In this document: one piece after another, positions 19,019 through 27,147 of the stretch
Numbering within the stretch: position 1 is the first letter of the stretch
How the letters are laid out: the number at the start of each line of letters is the position of its first letter
Source of the DNA: a virus
Direction: 5' to 3' (one strand)
DNA: 27,147 nucleotides
IMG/VR virus record: IMGVR_UViG_3300008266_000542
Span: 1-27,147 of that record
Notes under the pieces: generated by a model
Databases searched by the model: none
What the model saw: the letters and a program-made list of their open reading frames with translations, nothing else
Told to the model about the DNA's origin: nothing
Made by a program: the position numbers and the translations under genes

Positions 19019-19284
19019 CGGCCCCGGTCGAGGACGCGGTCTAGCTTGTCCTCGATGGATTGCAAACGGGTCGTCTGGTCGGCGAGCCGCGCCTCGATGA
19101 CCGCGATCCGGCGGTCCGCCTCGGGCTGGATCTTCACCTGTTCGACGGTCTGGATACGGCGGCTCATTTCGTCGAGCCGTTGCGTCATCGTCGCGCCCCA
19201 CCAGATCAGCGCGACAACCAGCGACGCGTCGACGACGAGCGAGCCGAGCGGCACCCGGAACTTCGAGAGATCGGTCGCGCTCAT
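19015..19284 (-). CDS. Membrane protein with long coiled coil, lysis cassette
   Basis: This 89-residue protein has a short polar start (MSATDLSKFRVPLGSLVVDA), one transmembrane helix (SLVVALIWWGATM) and then a charged coiled-coil region: QRLDEMSRRIQTVEQVKIQP, ADRRIAVIEARLADQTTRLQ, SIEDKLDRVLDRGR. It precedes the amidase (GTGA overlap), a place where holins, holin partners and similar membrane proteins are found. Function cannot be fixed. It could assist lysis timing. The preceding gene ends one base before ATG 19284. Confidence 0.72.
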   Translation of the reverse strand: MSATDLSKFRVPLGSLVVDASLVVALIWWGATMTQRLDEMSRRIQTVEQVKIQPEADRRIAVIEARLADQTTRLQSIEDKLDRVLDRGR

Positions 19285-19285
19285 G

Positions 19286-19678
19286 TCAGCAGTCCTCAGC
19301 GTCGGCGAACAGCGGCGGGCCGGCCTGCTCAGGCACCCAGACCCGCATGGTCTCGGTGCGCAGCACCAGCAGCTCGGGGCCGTCCGCCGACGGCACCGGC
19401 ACCGTGACCTCGCGCTCCTGGTAGTGCGCCGGGACAACCGACGGCTGCGAGCGCACCCACTCGTAGGCTTCGGCGGTGCCGCCGTGGCCGAGGTAGCCGG
19501 AGAACGTCTGCCGCGCGTCTGCGAGCGGCGGCATCCCGGCCTCGCGCGCGGCCTGGTCGCGGTAGCCCGCGAGCTCGACGGTGCCGTGGCCGGTGGCGAA
19601 GGCGGTCGTGATCGAGGCGATGCGCCAGTATTCGACCGCGTGGCCGGATGGGAGGGTGACGAGTTTGCGCAGGGCCAT
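19286..19678 (-). CDS. Hypothetical protein after the tail/fibre gene
   Basis: This 130-residue protein reads MALRKLVTLPSGHAVEYWRI, ASITTAFATGHGTVELAGYR, then AHYQEREVTVPVPSADGPEL and TMRVWVPEQAGPPLFADAED. It is beta-rich with no recognised domain. Position just after the large tail protein and just before the lysis genes is typical of small tail-tip or fibre accessory proteins. ATG 19678 lies 5 bases after the preceding gene. No strong ribosome site is visible. Confidence 0.66.
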   Translation of the reverse strand: MALRKLVTLPSGHAVEYWRIASITTAFATGHGTVELAGYRDQAAREAGMPPLADARQTFSGYLGHGGTAEAYEWVRSQPSVVPAHYQEREVTVPVPSADGPELLVLRTETMRVWVPEQAGPPLFADAEDC

Positions 19679-19683
19679 CGGTC

Positions 19684-22254
19684 TTACTCCGTGCTGGTGA
19701 GTGCTAGGGTGTTCTTGGAGACGGTCGTGTTGACGTTCGCCCACGAGGTGAAGCGGAGCTTGAACGTCTTGTCCGTGGTGCCGCCGCTGGTGTCGGTGTA
19801 GGTGCCCGAGCCGCCTGCGCTTTGCTGGTAATAGCCCGGCTCGGCCACCGACGGGATCGGCGCTAGCCCGAAGTGCGAGCCGGTGAAGTTGAAGGTGGCG
19901 ACGTCGGTGTAGGAGCCGGTGCCGATCTTGCGCGAGAGCACCACGGTGAAAGTCGGGTTTTGTTTGGTCGTGGCGTTGTAGTCGGTGAGGCCCTGCGTCG
20001 TTCCGGGGAAATCGTCGTCGCCGAGGAAATCGAGCGCCATCGTGAGCGTGATGTTGCCGCCGTTGGTCGAGAAGGGTCCGAGGATGGCCTCGTTCGCGTT
20101 GGTGAGGTTGGTGCCCTGCACCGAGTTCTTCAGCACGCCCGCCAGTAGCGCGCCGCCGAAGTACGCGGCGCCGTTGGTCTTGAGGTAATAGACGGCGTTC
20201 GATTCGGTGCAGTTGGCGAGGTTGGACTGGTAAGGCCCATACCACTCGATGAACTGCGACGAGCTGCCGAACGGCGCGCCCGTGACCTTCATGTAGGAGC
20301 CGGTCGTGACAGTCGTCCGGCCGTTGGAAACGTCCACGCGGAAGGTGTCGGCGGTGTTGCGGATGACGCCGGCCGTGAGCGTGCCGACGTTCGCCGAGAT
20401 GGCATCGAGCGACGAGACCGAGAGCTTGGCCGCGGTCACGGCGCCGGCCGCGATCTTGTTCGCGGTGATGGCGTCGGCTGCGACCTTCGCGGCCGTGATC
20501 GCGCCGTCTTGGATCAGCGTCGCAGGGAGAACTTCCTCGATGCGGAGGTCTTGGATCTCGTGGACAGAACTGCCCCCACCGTAGCCGATGATGAAAAGCG
20601 GCGACATGGTGCGCGCGTTCGACGGGAATGCCCTGGCGGTTCCAGCGCCGAAGGTGCCGGTGTAGTCGACCCAGACGCCATTCGCCGCGCCGATTGCGCC
20701 GGCGGCGGCGTAGTACCACTGACCGCCGTCGCCGGTAATGTTGGCGCCGCTCGAGTCAAACAGCGCGACGCCCATGTAGATCAGAGAGCCGGAGCCCGAG
20801 ACATTCCGCAGCCATGCGCGGACGCGGTAAGTCTTGGCCGGATCAAACGGAACTCGCCGCGCCTCGTTCATCCACGCCTGCACGCCGGCAGCGGAGCGCG
20901 CGACCGTGTTTCCGACCTTGCCGTCGGTCACGGTCGCAAAGGTCGCCGCGCCGCTGAACTCCACCCACGCGGACGGGTCCGCCATCGCGGGATCAGCATT
21001 GAGCGCGGAGCCCGGCGCGATGACCGCAAGCTTGGTGGTCGTGACCGACCCCGCGTCGAGCTTCGCGGCCGTAACCGCGTTGGCCGCAAGCTTCCCCGTC
21101 GTGATGGCGTTCGCCTGGATCTCGTTCGCGCCGACCGCATCCGCGGCAATCTTCCCGGCGACGACTGCGCCGGCCACGAGCTTCGGCGTGGTGACCGCGT
21201 TGTCGGCGATCTCGGTCGCCGTGATGGTGCCGGGAAGAATCTCCTCCGGTCGCGGCGAAAAGCCCGACGGCAGCTCGCCCTGCTCGACCTGGACCGCGCA
21301 GATATCGAAGGTCGCGCCAGACGGCATAGAGTTAAAGCCGTTACCGCCGACCTCCCAAGACACGTACAGCGTGCCGAAAGGCGTCTGCCCATTGTTCGCC
21401 GGTTGCACGCGCCAGGCGTAACGCTGCCAGGTGCCGTCGATAAGCGGCGGGTTGGCGAGCTGCACCGCCGGGCTAAAGCCCATGTTGGAGTAGAGGCCCT
21501 GCATGGTCCGGCCGACCGCGCCAGCGCCGTTCGCGCGCGCCCAAAAGCTGATCACGTAGGTCACGCCAGGCGTCCACGATTCGACGCCGGCACCTGGCAC
21601 GCCGACGTTGTTTGCCGTGTATATGCCGAGCGTGTTGCTTACTGACGCGTTGGCGGTGACGCGGAAGAAGTTGGTGCCGAACAGACCACCGGCGTTGATG
21701 CTCGGCGTGATGGAAATCCCGCCGTTGTTGTAACTGCCCCAGCCGTTCGGATATCCGCCAGAGTGATTGCGGAAGCCGGCGTTGTAGACCAGATTGCCGC
21801 CGCCCACCCCGACGTTGAGCTGCGAGGCGACGAGCTGCCCCGTCACCTTGCCAGCGCCGACGGCCGCGATCTGCGAGTCCGCGAGCTGCCCGGAAATGTC
21901 CGCCGCCGGCACCGCCGTCGTCCATGCGCTGCCGGTGTAGCGGTAGAGCTTGTCGTCGGTGGTCAGGTAGACCATCCGACCCTCGAACAGATTGGTGCTC
22001 GGGAGCGCGGCGACGATCTCGTAGCCGGTCTTGTTCTTGGCAAGCGTGAAGGTCGCCTGGTAGGTCACGCCGCCGTAGACCGCCGAGATCGTCAGCGTGC
22101 CGGTGTCGCCGGTCATCGCGGTGACCCGGTAGTAGCCCTTCGGCTGGCCGGAGACGGGCGTGTTGGTCGCGGTGTTCACCGTGCCGGTGACGCCCGAGCC
22201 CGCGAGCGCCGAGAGCGTGGCCGAGGCCGTGACGTCGGTCGCGCCGTCGCGCAC
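19684..22254 (-). CDS. C-terminal part of the J-like tail/fibre protein (frame A fragment)
   Basis: Read from ATG 22254 this gives 856 residues, but it is really the C-terminal part of a larger protein: the upstream coding frame meets it if one copy of the 58-bp repeat at 22201-22316 is removed. It starts within the repeat (MRDGATDVTASATLSALAGS) and has an Ig-like segment, YYRVTAMTGDTGTLTISAVY. Repeated fibre-type units follow in two blocks (21020-21230 and 20420-20520): TATEIADNAVTTPKLVAGAV, GKIAADAVGANEIQ, AITTGKLAANAVTAAKLDAG. The end is an Ig-like receptor-facing region with FTVVLSRKIGTGSYTDVATF. These repeats are common at the C-terminal end of J-type or central tail fibres, which decide host range. 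No ribosome site supports independent translation from 22254. Confidence 0.72.
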   Translation of the reverse strand: MRDGATDVTASATLSALAGSGVTGTVNTATNTPVSGQPKGYYRVTAMTGDTGTLTISAVYGGVTYQATFTLAKNKTGYEIVAALPSTNLFEGRMVYLTTDDKLYRYTGSAWTTAVPAADISGQLADSQIAAVGAGKVTGQLVASQLNVGVGGGNLVYNAGFRNHSGGYPNGWGSYNNGGISITPSINAGGLFGTNFFRVTANASVSNTLGIYTANNVGVPGAGVESWTPGVTYVISFWARANGAGAVGRTMQGLYSNMGFSPAVQLANPPLIDGTWQRYAWRVQPANNGQTPFGTLYVSWEVGGNGFNSMPSGATFDICAVQVEQGELPSGFSPRPEEILPGTITATEIADNAVTTPKLVAGAVVAGKIAADAVGANEIQANAITTGKLAANAVTAAKLDAGSVTTTKLAVIAPGSALNADPAMADPSAWVEFSGAATFATVTDGKVGNTVARSAAGVQAWMNEARRVPFDPAKTYRVRAWLRNVSGSGSLIYMGVALFDSSGANITGDGGQWYYAAAGAIGAANGVWVDYTGTFGAGTARAFPSNARTMSPLFIIGYGGGSSVHEIQDLRIEEVLPATLIQDGAITAAKVAADAITANKIAAGAVTAAKLSVSSLDAISANVGTLTAGVIRNTADTFRVDVSNGRTTVTTGSYMKVTGAPFGSSSQFIEWYGPYQSNLANCTESNAVYYLKTNGAAYFGGALLAGVLKNSVQGTNLTNANEAILGPFSTNGGNITLTMALDFLGDDDFPGTTQGLTDYNATTKQNPTFTVVLSRKIGTGSYTDVATFNFTGSHFGLAPIPSVAEPGYYQQSAGGSGTYTDTSGGTTDKTFKLRFTSWANVNTTVSKNTLALTSTE

Positions 22255-22316
22255 CGTCCGCGAGCGCCGAGAGCGTGGCCGAGGCCGTGACGTCGGTCGC
22301 GCCGTCGCGCACCGTC
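22201..22316. repeat. 58-bp exact tandem duplication in the tail/fibre gene
   Basis: Bases 22201-22258 are repeated exactly at 22259-22316. The unit begins CGCGAGCGCCGAGAGCGTGG. 58 is not a multiple of three, so the second copy shifts the reading frame. Together with the 26-bp repeat it adds 84 bases, which is in frame. Confidence 0.95.
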
Positions 22317-23142
22317 ACCAGGCCGGCCGCATCGGCGAACGACGGGACAGTGCCCTCGGCGAAGGCGAACAGCTGCACCGCGTCGCGCGAGAGCGAGATC
22401 GAGACGGCGTTCGTCCCGTTGCTGCCGTTCGAGCCGTTCGATCCATTGATCCCGTTCGACCCGTTGACGCCCGCGCGCGCCTTCGTGACCGTGAACACCT
22501 TATCGACGGTGACGCCGCCGTAGCTCGCGCGGAAGGTCGCCGTGCCGACGTCCGCCGCCATCGCGGTCGCGGAGTAGGCCCCGGTCGACGCGTTGATCGT
22601 CGCGGTGAGGTTGCTCGATGCAAAGAGCGAGAACGTCGCCGAGGTCGTAACGTCGACCGCGCCCGCCGAAACCTTGAACGCGCCCGACGCGCCGGCGAAG
22701 GACGCGACCGATCCGGCGGAGTCGGCCGCGACGGCGACCGCCTCGTTGGTCAGGTACCCGGTAACGGTCGGCGGACGCGCCGCGGCGGTCGCCGAGCTCG
22801 TCGTCGTCGCCGGATGCCACGCGGAGACCGCCCGCTCGAGGCGGGTGCGCGCCCAGTAGAATCGCGCGACCTGATCCGCGAGGATGTGCTTAAAGTCGGA
22901 GGCCCGGCCGTCGAACACCTTGACCGCCGTCGTCCGGTCGTTCGTCGTCGAGGCGAAGATCTCCACGGCGTCGTAGCTCGCCGGGTCGGCGGGGAGGGTC
23001 CACGAGACGAGCACGAAGCCGTCCTGCGCCACGGCGGAGAGACCCGAGGCGGAGGGAGGAGCGGCCACCGGGTCGGCCGTTGCGGTCTCCGGCGCCGGGA
23101 CGAATTGGATGCGAAGGGCGCCGGGACGAATTGGATGCGAAG
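22259..23142 (-). pseudogene. Middle fragment of the J-like tail/fibre protein (shifted frame)
   Basis: Coding sense in this stretch is in a different frame from both flanking pieces. In that frame lie ALRIQFVPAPETATADPVAA, a fibronectin type III-like domain (SGLSAVAQDGFVLVSWTLPA, SYDAVEIFASTTNDRTT, ARFYWARTRLERAVSAW), two Ig-like modules (TFSLFASSNLTATINASTGA) and a collagen-like Gly-x-Asn tract (NGSNGINGSNGSNG, 22408-22470). The frame is open from 23200 to 21473, but its ends are nonsense, so only this part is real. Removing one copy of each flanking repeat joins it to the N-terminal and C-terminal pieces. As sequenced it has no start of its own. Confidence 0.8.
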
Positions 23143-25647
23143 GCACGAGCCCGCGAGAGATCGCTCGGAGATAACGGCAGGGTCCGCGTAGCCCGCCCAC
23201 GGGTCGTGGTTGTCGTCGTATCTTTTGAGCCCCTCGTTATCGAGGAACGTCAGGAAGCCGAGATAGGGCTGCGCGATCGGGACCGAGCCGGTGTTTGCGA
23301 CGAGTCGGTTCGTCAGATCCGGCGCAGAAACGGCCGAGCCATCGAGGAGCAGGAGCATCGAACCCGGACCGCCCGCGCCACCGGCGCCGGGGTAGTATTT
23401 GTTCGGGTTGGCGTTGTGCATCGGCGGCATGACCGACGAGTTGCCGGACAAGTTAATCGTCGCCGACGCGCCGGTAGAGAATCCGCGCGAGATTGTGCAA
23501 AGGCCAGCCCCTCCTGCTGCGCCGGTTCCACCGGCTGCGCGAAAGTCGACCCTGTTGCCGCTGACAATGCTCCCGCCAGGACCGCCGCCTGTACCGCGCA
23601 GATCAGTCGGGATTCCGGTCAGAGCGTTTCCCGAGACTTGGAGCTGGAGGTGCGGGAAGCTCGCGTGTTTCCCCTGCGTGACTGGAACCGGGAGCGTGAG
23701 GAGCTTCGGGTTGCCTGACTTGTAGGCCGCGTGTGCGTCGATGCCATCCCAGCCGCGCGAGTTGCCGACCCAGCCAGGATTCCCAAGCGTTGAGGTCTGC
23801 GGGTTGGTGTCGTCCGCGACGCCTGGCAATCCGCCGCCGGTGCCGTTGATGGTTCCGTTGACGGTCAGGTAGCCGCGGATGCGCAGCTGCACGTTGCCGG
23901 AGATGTTTAGCGTCGTCCCTTGCGGGATCGTAAGGTCGCCGGCGTGATACCAGATCGAGCCGGCGGCGGTAAGGTCGGAGCCGCCGGCGAGCGTATAGGT
24001 TCCGGTCGCCATGACGCCGGCGGTGATCGTCGCGACCGACGAGAGCGGCGAGCCGGCCGAGGTATAGAACGCATCCGGGAGCGCGGTCGTCGCGGTCGTC
24101 GGCGAGAGCGCGGAGGCCGGCGCGGTCGAGCCGAAAAGCTCGAGCTGCACCGCGCCGGTCCGGTGATTCACCGAGATGTTTTGGATCTCGAAGGCGCGGT
24201 CGATCGACGCGCCCGCGCCGGCGAAGTCGCGGACCGAGGCGTAGCGGACGCGAACGACGTCGCCGACCTCGAGCCGGTTTAGCGAGTGGAGCAGCGTCGC
24301 GGTAAGCCGCTGCGGCGGCGCGGCGTAGCGATCGCGGAGCGCGTCGACGAGCTGGTAGATCAGCGAGTCGGTCGCGCGCCCGCCATAAAGGCCCTTGAAT
24401 TTAAGGTCGAGCGGGTCCGCCTTGCCGTGCGTCGCGGCGGAGGTCGCGTCGATCAGCGCGGTCGTGCGCGTGTAGTCGGAGCCGTTCCAATTCCAGAAGA
24501 TCCGGAACACGTTGTGCAGCTCGTCCATATCGTGAACGAGCTCGCCGACCTGCACGCTGTTCGACTCGTCGAGCGTCGCGACGGTCGCGGCGTCGGAGAG
24601 AACGCGCGCGGCGCGGCGAAGGCCCCACGCGCCGTCGGCGTAAACCGGCATGAATACGCCGAGGAGGCGGCAGATCTCCTCCTCGAGAAACTTCTTGCCA
24701 TCCGTTTTCTTTAGCCCCTCGAACCGGATCACCACGCCCGCGTTGGCGCCGTCCCAGAGATCCCCACCGATGCCGGTGAAGTCCGAGGTGCGGATGAGCG
24801 AGGTGTCGATGCCGAGGTGCCAGGACGCCGGGAGCGTCGCGGCGTCGCCGTAGAGCTGCCCCGTGAGGATGGCGTAGGCGATCTTGACCGCGGGCAGCTC
24901 GAGGTAGACGTGCTCCGTGACCTTCTCGCGGCGCGCCGCCGGCGTCGCGGCGTCGACCTCGTAGGCCGCGGCGATCGTACCGAGGACGCCGCGCGTACAC
25001 CCGGTGAACGTCGTCGCCGTCTTTCCGGTGTAACGGATTACCTCGTCCCGGATCTTGACGTAGCCGACGGTCGTGTTCGCGGCGTCGGAATAGGTCGGCC
25101 CGTGGAACACGGCCGTAAAGCCGGCCGTCGAGGATACGGCCACGGTGGTATCGGTCGCCGAGAGCGACTGCGCGAGCGTCGTCTCCGCGAGCTCGAAGAT
25201 ATCTTTCTTGGCCGAGCGTTGGATATCGGCGCACGAGATTTGATATCGGCCCTTATCGAACTGCGCCTCGGTTACGCGCTGCGTGCCGACGAGCACGAAG
25301 TCGGAGAACGCGAGGCCCGCGTAGCCGAGGAAGAACGCGACCTGCTTATCGCGAAGGCCGGACGCCGCGCCGAGCCGCGAGCGGATCTCGTCGGTAAGAG
25401 CACCGCCGAGGTCGACGACGGAGAACGAGGCGGAGCCGATCTCGGAGCGACCGTCGATCGGGTTTAGACGCTGCGAGATGATCGACGGCTCGAGGAGCGC
25501 GCCGTCGATAACGGTCCCCGAGACGCCGGAGATCCCGACGTGACTCGTGATATAGACCGGCGAGGCGTAGTCGATGCGGACGACAAACCGCGGCTCCTTG
25601 ATCGACGCGACGTTAGCCGCCGCGAACGCGGCCGGATCGGTTCGCAT
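22750..25647 (-). CDS. N-terminal part of the J-like tail tip/fibre protein (broken gene)
   Basis: This starts at ATG 25647 after a perfect AGGAGG site. It is sensible for about 843 residues (to 23117) and then runs into an Arg/Pro-rich shifted tail (FASNSSRRRRPQRPTRWPLL) ending at 22750. The N-terminal part looks like a tail hub protein: PRFVVRIDYASPVYITSHVG, GSASFSVVDLGGALTDEIRS, VFHGPTYSDAANTTVGYVKI, EDICRLL-like FLEEEICRLLGVFMPVYADG and HSLNRLEVGDVVRVRYASVR. Later come beta-helix-like and glycine-rich parts (TGGGPGGSIVSGNRVDF, GGAGGPGSMLLLLDG). Without the 26-bp and 58-bp duplications the whole gene (25647-19684) would be one frame of about 1,959 codons, a size seen for J-type proteins. 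The product joins the tail tip to the receptor-binding fibre. Confidence 0.8.
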   Translation of the reverse strand: MRTDPAAFAAANVASIKEPRFVVRIDYASPVYITSHVGISGVSGTVIDGALLEPSIISQRLNPIDGRSEIGSASFSVVDLGGALTDEIRSRLGAASGLRDKQVAFFLGYAGLAFSDFVLVGTQRVTEAQFDKGRYQISCADIQRSAKKDIFELAETTLAQSLSATDTTVAVSSTAGFTAVFHGPTYSDAANTTVGYVKIRDEVIRYTGKTATTFTGCTRGVLGTIAAAYEVDAATPAARREKVTEHVYLELPAVKIAYAILTGQLYGDAATLPASWHLGIDTSLIRTSDFTGIGGDLWDGANAGVVIRFEGLKKTDGKKFLEEEICRLLGVFMPVYADGAWGLRRAARVLSDAATVATLDESNSVQVGELVHDMDELHNVFRIFWNWNGSDYTRTTALIDATSAATHGKADPLDLKFKGLYGGRATDSLIYQLVDALRDRYAAPPQRLTATLLHSLNRLEVGDVVRVRYASVRDFAGAGASIDRAFEIQNISVNHRTGAVQLELFGSTAPASALSPTTATTALPDAFYTSAGSPLSSVATITAGVMATGTYTLAGGSDLTAAGSIWYHAGDLTIPQGTTLNISGNVQLRIRGYLTVNGTINGTGGGLPGVADDTNPQTSTLGNPGWVGNSRGWDGIDAHAAYKSGNPKLLTLPVPVTQGKHASFPHLQLQVSGNALTGIPTDLRGTGGGPGGSIVSGNRVDFRAAGGTGAAGGAGLCTISRGFSTGASATINLSGNSSVMPPMHNANPNKYYPGAGGAGGPGSMLLLLDGSAVSAPDLTNRLVANTGSVPIAQPYLGFLTFLDNEGLKRYDDNHDPWAGYADPAVISERSLAGSCLRIQFVPAPFASNSSRRRRPQRPTRWPLLPPPRVSPPWRRTASCSSRGPSPPTRRATTPWRSSPRRRTTGRRRSRCSTAGPPTLSTSSRIRSRDSTGRAPASSGRSPRGIRRRRRARRPPRRVRRPLPGT
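23091..23142. repeat. 26-bp exact tandem duplication in the tail/fibre gene
   Basis: Bases 23091-23116 are repeated exactly at 23117-23142. The unit begins GGCGCCGGGACGAATTGG. On the minus strand each copy encodes LRIQFVPAP in its own frame, so the extra copy shifts the frame. This fixes where the gene's frame is lost. Confidence 0.95.
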
Positions 25648-26070
25648 TTAGACCTCCTCCACGTCGAAGGAGACGCGCATCGCGTCGTCGTTCGGAGTCG
25701 CGCCGGTGCCGTCGATCCGCTCGTAGTTGTACGTGAACGTCACGCGGCGCGCGGAGAAGGTCGTCCCCATCGCGGCGGCGGAGCCGTAAGGCGAGAACGT
25801 GAACGACTCGCCCGCCTCGACGGAGTGCAGGAACTCCTCGAGCGCGGCGCGCTCGGTCGAGTTAAGGACGAGCGCGATCAGGGACCACGTGCGCTTGCCG
25901 TAAAAATAGAGCGTTTCGGTCCGGTCCGAGAGCGACCGCTGCGTCTCCGATCCGACCTTGCGGCCGACGCCGAGCCCGCCCTCGACGAGACGAAGATCGA
26001 GCGAATACTGCAAGCCCGACGAATGTCCGCCGATTAGGCTGCGCTTCGCGGTATAGGTGACGGCCGGCAT
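25648..26070 (-). CDS. Minor tail protein
   Basis: This 140-residue protein reads MPAVTYTAKRSLIGGHSSGL, then SLSDRTETLYFYGKRTWSLI, ALVLNSTERAALEEFLHSVE, AGESFTFSPYGSAAAMGTTF and ARRVTFTYNYERIDGTG. The 'EfLxsVeaGexFtFsPyG' segment is typical of small tail proteins between the tape measure gene and the tail hub (lambda M/L region analogues). It lies 3 bases after the tape measure stop and ends where the hub gene starts, with that gene's AGGAGG site inside its last codons. A structural role at the tail tip is inferred from order. Confidence 0.8.
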   Translation of the reverse strand: MPAVTYTAKRSLIGGHSSGLQYSLDLRLVEGGLGVGRKVGSETQRSLSDRTETLYFYGKRTWSLIALVLNSTERAALEEFLHSVEAGESFTFSPYGSAAAMGTTFSARRVTFTYNYERIDGTGATPNDDAMRVSFDVEEV

Positions 26071-26073
26071 GGA

Positions 26074-27147
26074 TCAGGTCCCCGCGATAAGCCCAGCCTG
26101 ACGGCTGTTCCCGTTGATGAACACGACGTCCCGATTGTTGATCGCGTCCGAGAGCTGCTCGACGAGCCAGTCGGCGGTCTCGCGCGAGGAAAACAGGTTG
26201 CCGTTGATCACGACCTGCGCGATCCGCGGAGCCTGCTCCGCTTGCGACGCGTTCCCCGCGGTCTGCGGTATCGCCGGCGACGTTCCCGTCGAGCCGCCGG
26301 AGAGGCCGGCGGAGCTTACGTTTGCCGACCCGCCCGGAACCGTGCTGCGGATCTTGGCGACCTGGATCGCACCAGCGAGCGCCACCTTCGCGGCGGCGCC
26401 GAGGTTCGCCGGGAACGGCAGCGAGCGCAGCGCCTTGGTGACGCCCTCGGCCGTGTTGATCACGGCGTTGGCGATGGCGAACGCCTGCTGGACCTTGAAC
26501 AGCTTGGTGTTCTGGCCGGCGAGACTCGTGAACAGCTCGCCGGCGAGGTCGATGATCGACGAGTTTTTGATCGCCTCGAAGTCGAGCTGCTGCAGCCCGA
26601 ACGCGCGCGCGATATCGGCGCGGAAATACTCGAAGTCCGACGCGACCTGTATGCGCTGCGCCGCGCTCGTCGCGTCGATGTTCGCGAGGACCGAGGCGTG
26701 ATCCATCGCGAGCAGCTCGAGGTTCGAGAAGTGCAGCGCGGTCGTGTCGTATTCGCGCTTGAAGTTTTTTTCCCGCTCGAGCTGATCTCGCTCGCGGATC
26801 TCGGCCGGAGTTAGCGCGCGCTCGCCGGCCTTCGCGCCCTTCCCGCCCGTCGCGCCGCCGAGGTTCGGGATCTGCGGCGGGAGAATGTCGACCGGGACCG
26901 TCGCCGGCGCGGTCGCGAGAGCGCCCGCCGCGCTCGCCCGCATAGCGTCGATCTCGGCACGCACGCCGCGGATGGCCTGCTCGAGGCCGCGACGGCCGAG
27001 CACCACGCCCTGCCCTTCGACGTATCCGAAATTGAAGAACAGCGGGATGGAGTCCCGCGATTCCTGCAGGATCTCGAGCTTGCGCTGCAGCTTCTCGAGC
27101 TCGCCGCCGCCGCCCGTCAGGATGCGCAGCGACTTGATCCACTCGTT
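26074..27147 (-). CDS. Tape measure protein, C-terminal part (5' end outside window)
   Basis: The frame is open from the window edge (27147) for 357 residues to the stop at 26074. It begins NEWIKSLRILTGGGGELEKL and QRKLEILQESRDSI, and continues with REKN-type helices (RERDQLEREKNFKREYDTTA), LLAMDHASVLANIDATSAAQ and FAIANAVINTAEGVTKALRS. The last has the Ala-rich 'xxxIANAxxxTAxGxTKALxSlPfPanLxAAAxVAlAGaxQvAkIrs' pattern found at the C-terminal end of phage tape measure proteins. The end (QVVINGNLFSSRETADWLVE) is a typical tail-tip-facing domain. The protein sets tail length and helps DNA entry. An internal GTG at 27006 is not a true start. Confidence 0.85.
   Translation of the reverse strand, partial: NEWIKSLRILTGGGGELEKLQRKLEILQESRDSIPLFFNFGYVEGQGVVLGRRGLEQAIRGVRAEIDAMRASAAGALATAPATVPVDILPPQIPNLGGATGGKGAKAGERALTPAEIRERDQLEREKNFKREYDTTALHFSNLELLAMDHASVLANIDATSAAQRIQVASDFEYFRADIARAFGLQQLDFEAIKNSSIIDLAGELFTSLAGQNTKLFKVQQAFAIANAVINTAEGVTKALRSLPFPANLGAAAKVALAGAIQVAKIRSTVPGGSANVSSAGLSGGSTGTSPAIPQTAGNASQAEQAPRIAQVVINGNLFSSRETADWLVEQLSDAINNRDVVFINGNSRQAGLIAGT

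Noticed and set aside
21473-23200. 575-codon minus-strand frame taken as one gene
   Set aside because: Only the part between the two tandem repeats is sensible. Its first and last parts are shifted readings of neighbouring coding sequence.
19684-25647. Diversity-generating retroelement acting on the fibre gene
   Set aside because: No reverse transcriptase, and the duplicated units are exact tandem copies, not template and variable repeats with adenine-linked changes.

Overview
The window reads as about 27 kb of a temperate tailed phage (siphovirus-like) with a very GC-rich genome. The lysis genes include an Rz/Rz1 spanin pair with a lipobox, so the host is Gram-negative, most likely a proteobacterium. 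Promoter-like sequences match the sigma70 consensus. There are no tRNA, rRNA, IS or CRISPR features. Genes are tightly packed and nearly all overlap their neighbour by ATGA, GTGA or TGATG.

Layout. (1) 1-5027, minus strand: the first late genes (virion-associated proteins, one with eight tandem beta repeats), then two HNH endonucleases; the terminase and head genes presumably lie beyond base 1. (2) 5046-5519: a Q-like late regulator, a candidate late promoter and an intrinsic terminator, arranged as in lambda Q-PR'-tR'. (3) 5516-8897, minus strand: the replication operon (Cro-like protein, O-like initiator, helicase-loader-like protein, SSB, an HNH enzyme, a PD-(D/E)XK nuclease and small proteins). 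The initiator gene holds 10-bp-phased TCGCGA clusters that look like an origin. (4) 8897-9549: a lambda-like switch in which a short repressor gene is flanked by three operators on one side and two on the other, all fitting TTACGG-N4-CCGTAA. (5) 9549-15345, plus strand: an early operon with a YqaJ-type exonuclease, a RecT-like protein, many small DNA-binding or membrane proteins, a DUF4224-like protein and a tyrosine integrase. (6) 15346-15583: a probable attP with repeated arm-type sites around a GGAATTC inverted repeat. (7) 15584-15796: an Imm-type superinfection immunity protein. (8) 27147-15732, minus strand: tape measure C-terminus, tail proteins, a very large J-like tail/fibre protein, then a lysis and accessory block (coiled-coil membrane protein, amidase, holin-like protein, zincin, HTH-metallophosphoesterase, nucleotide pyrophosphohydrolase-like protein, Rz, Rz1).

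How it fits together. The repressor should hold PR (minus, replication, then Q) and PL (plus, recombination and integration) shut. After induction, Q would let late transcripts pass the terminator near 5050 and run through base 1 into the structural genes. If the molecule is circular, the same late unit would re-enter the window at 27147 and end at the spanins. Phage genes lie on both sides of the attP candidate, so this looks like the virion or circular form rather than an integrated prophage.

The most notable observations are the J-like gene broken by two exact tandem duplications (58 bp and 26 bp) that cancel in frame, the five-operator switch with mirror-image promoter geometry and an apparently leaderless Cro transcript, the phased TCGCGA clusters, and the Q/late-promoter/terminator module.
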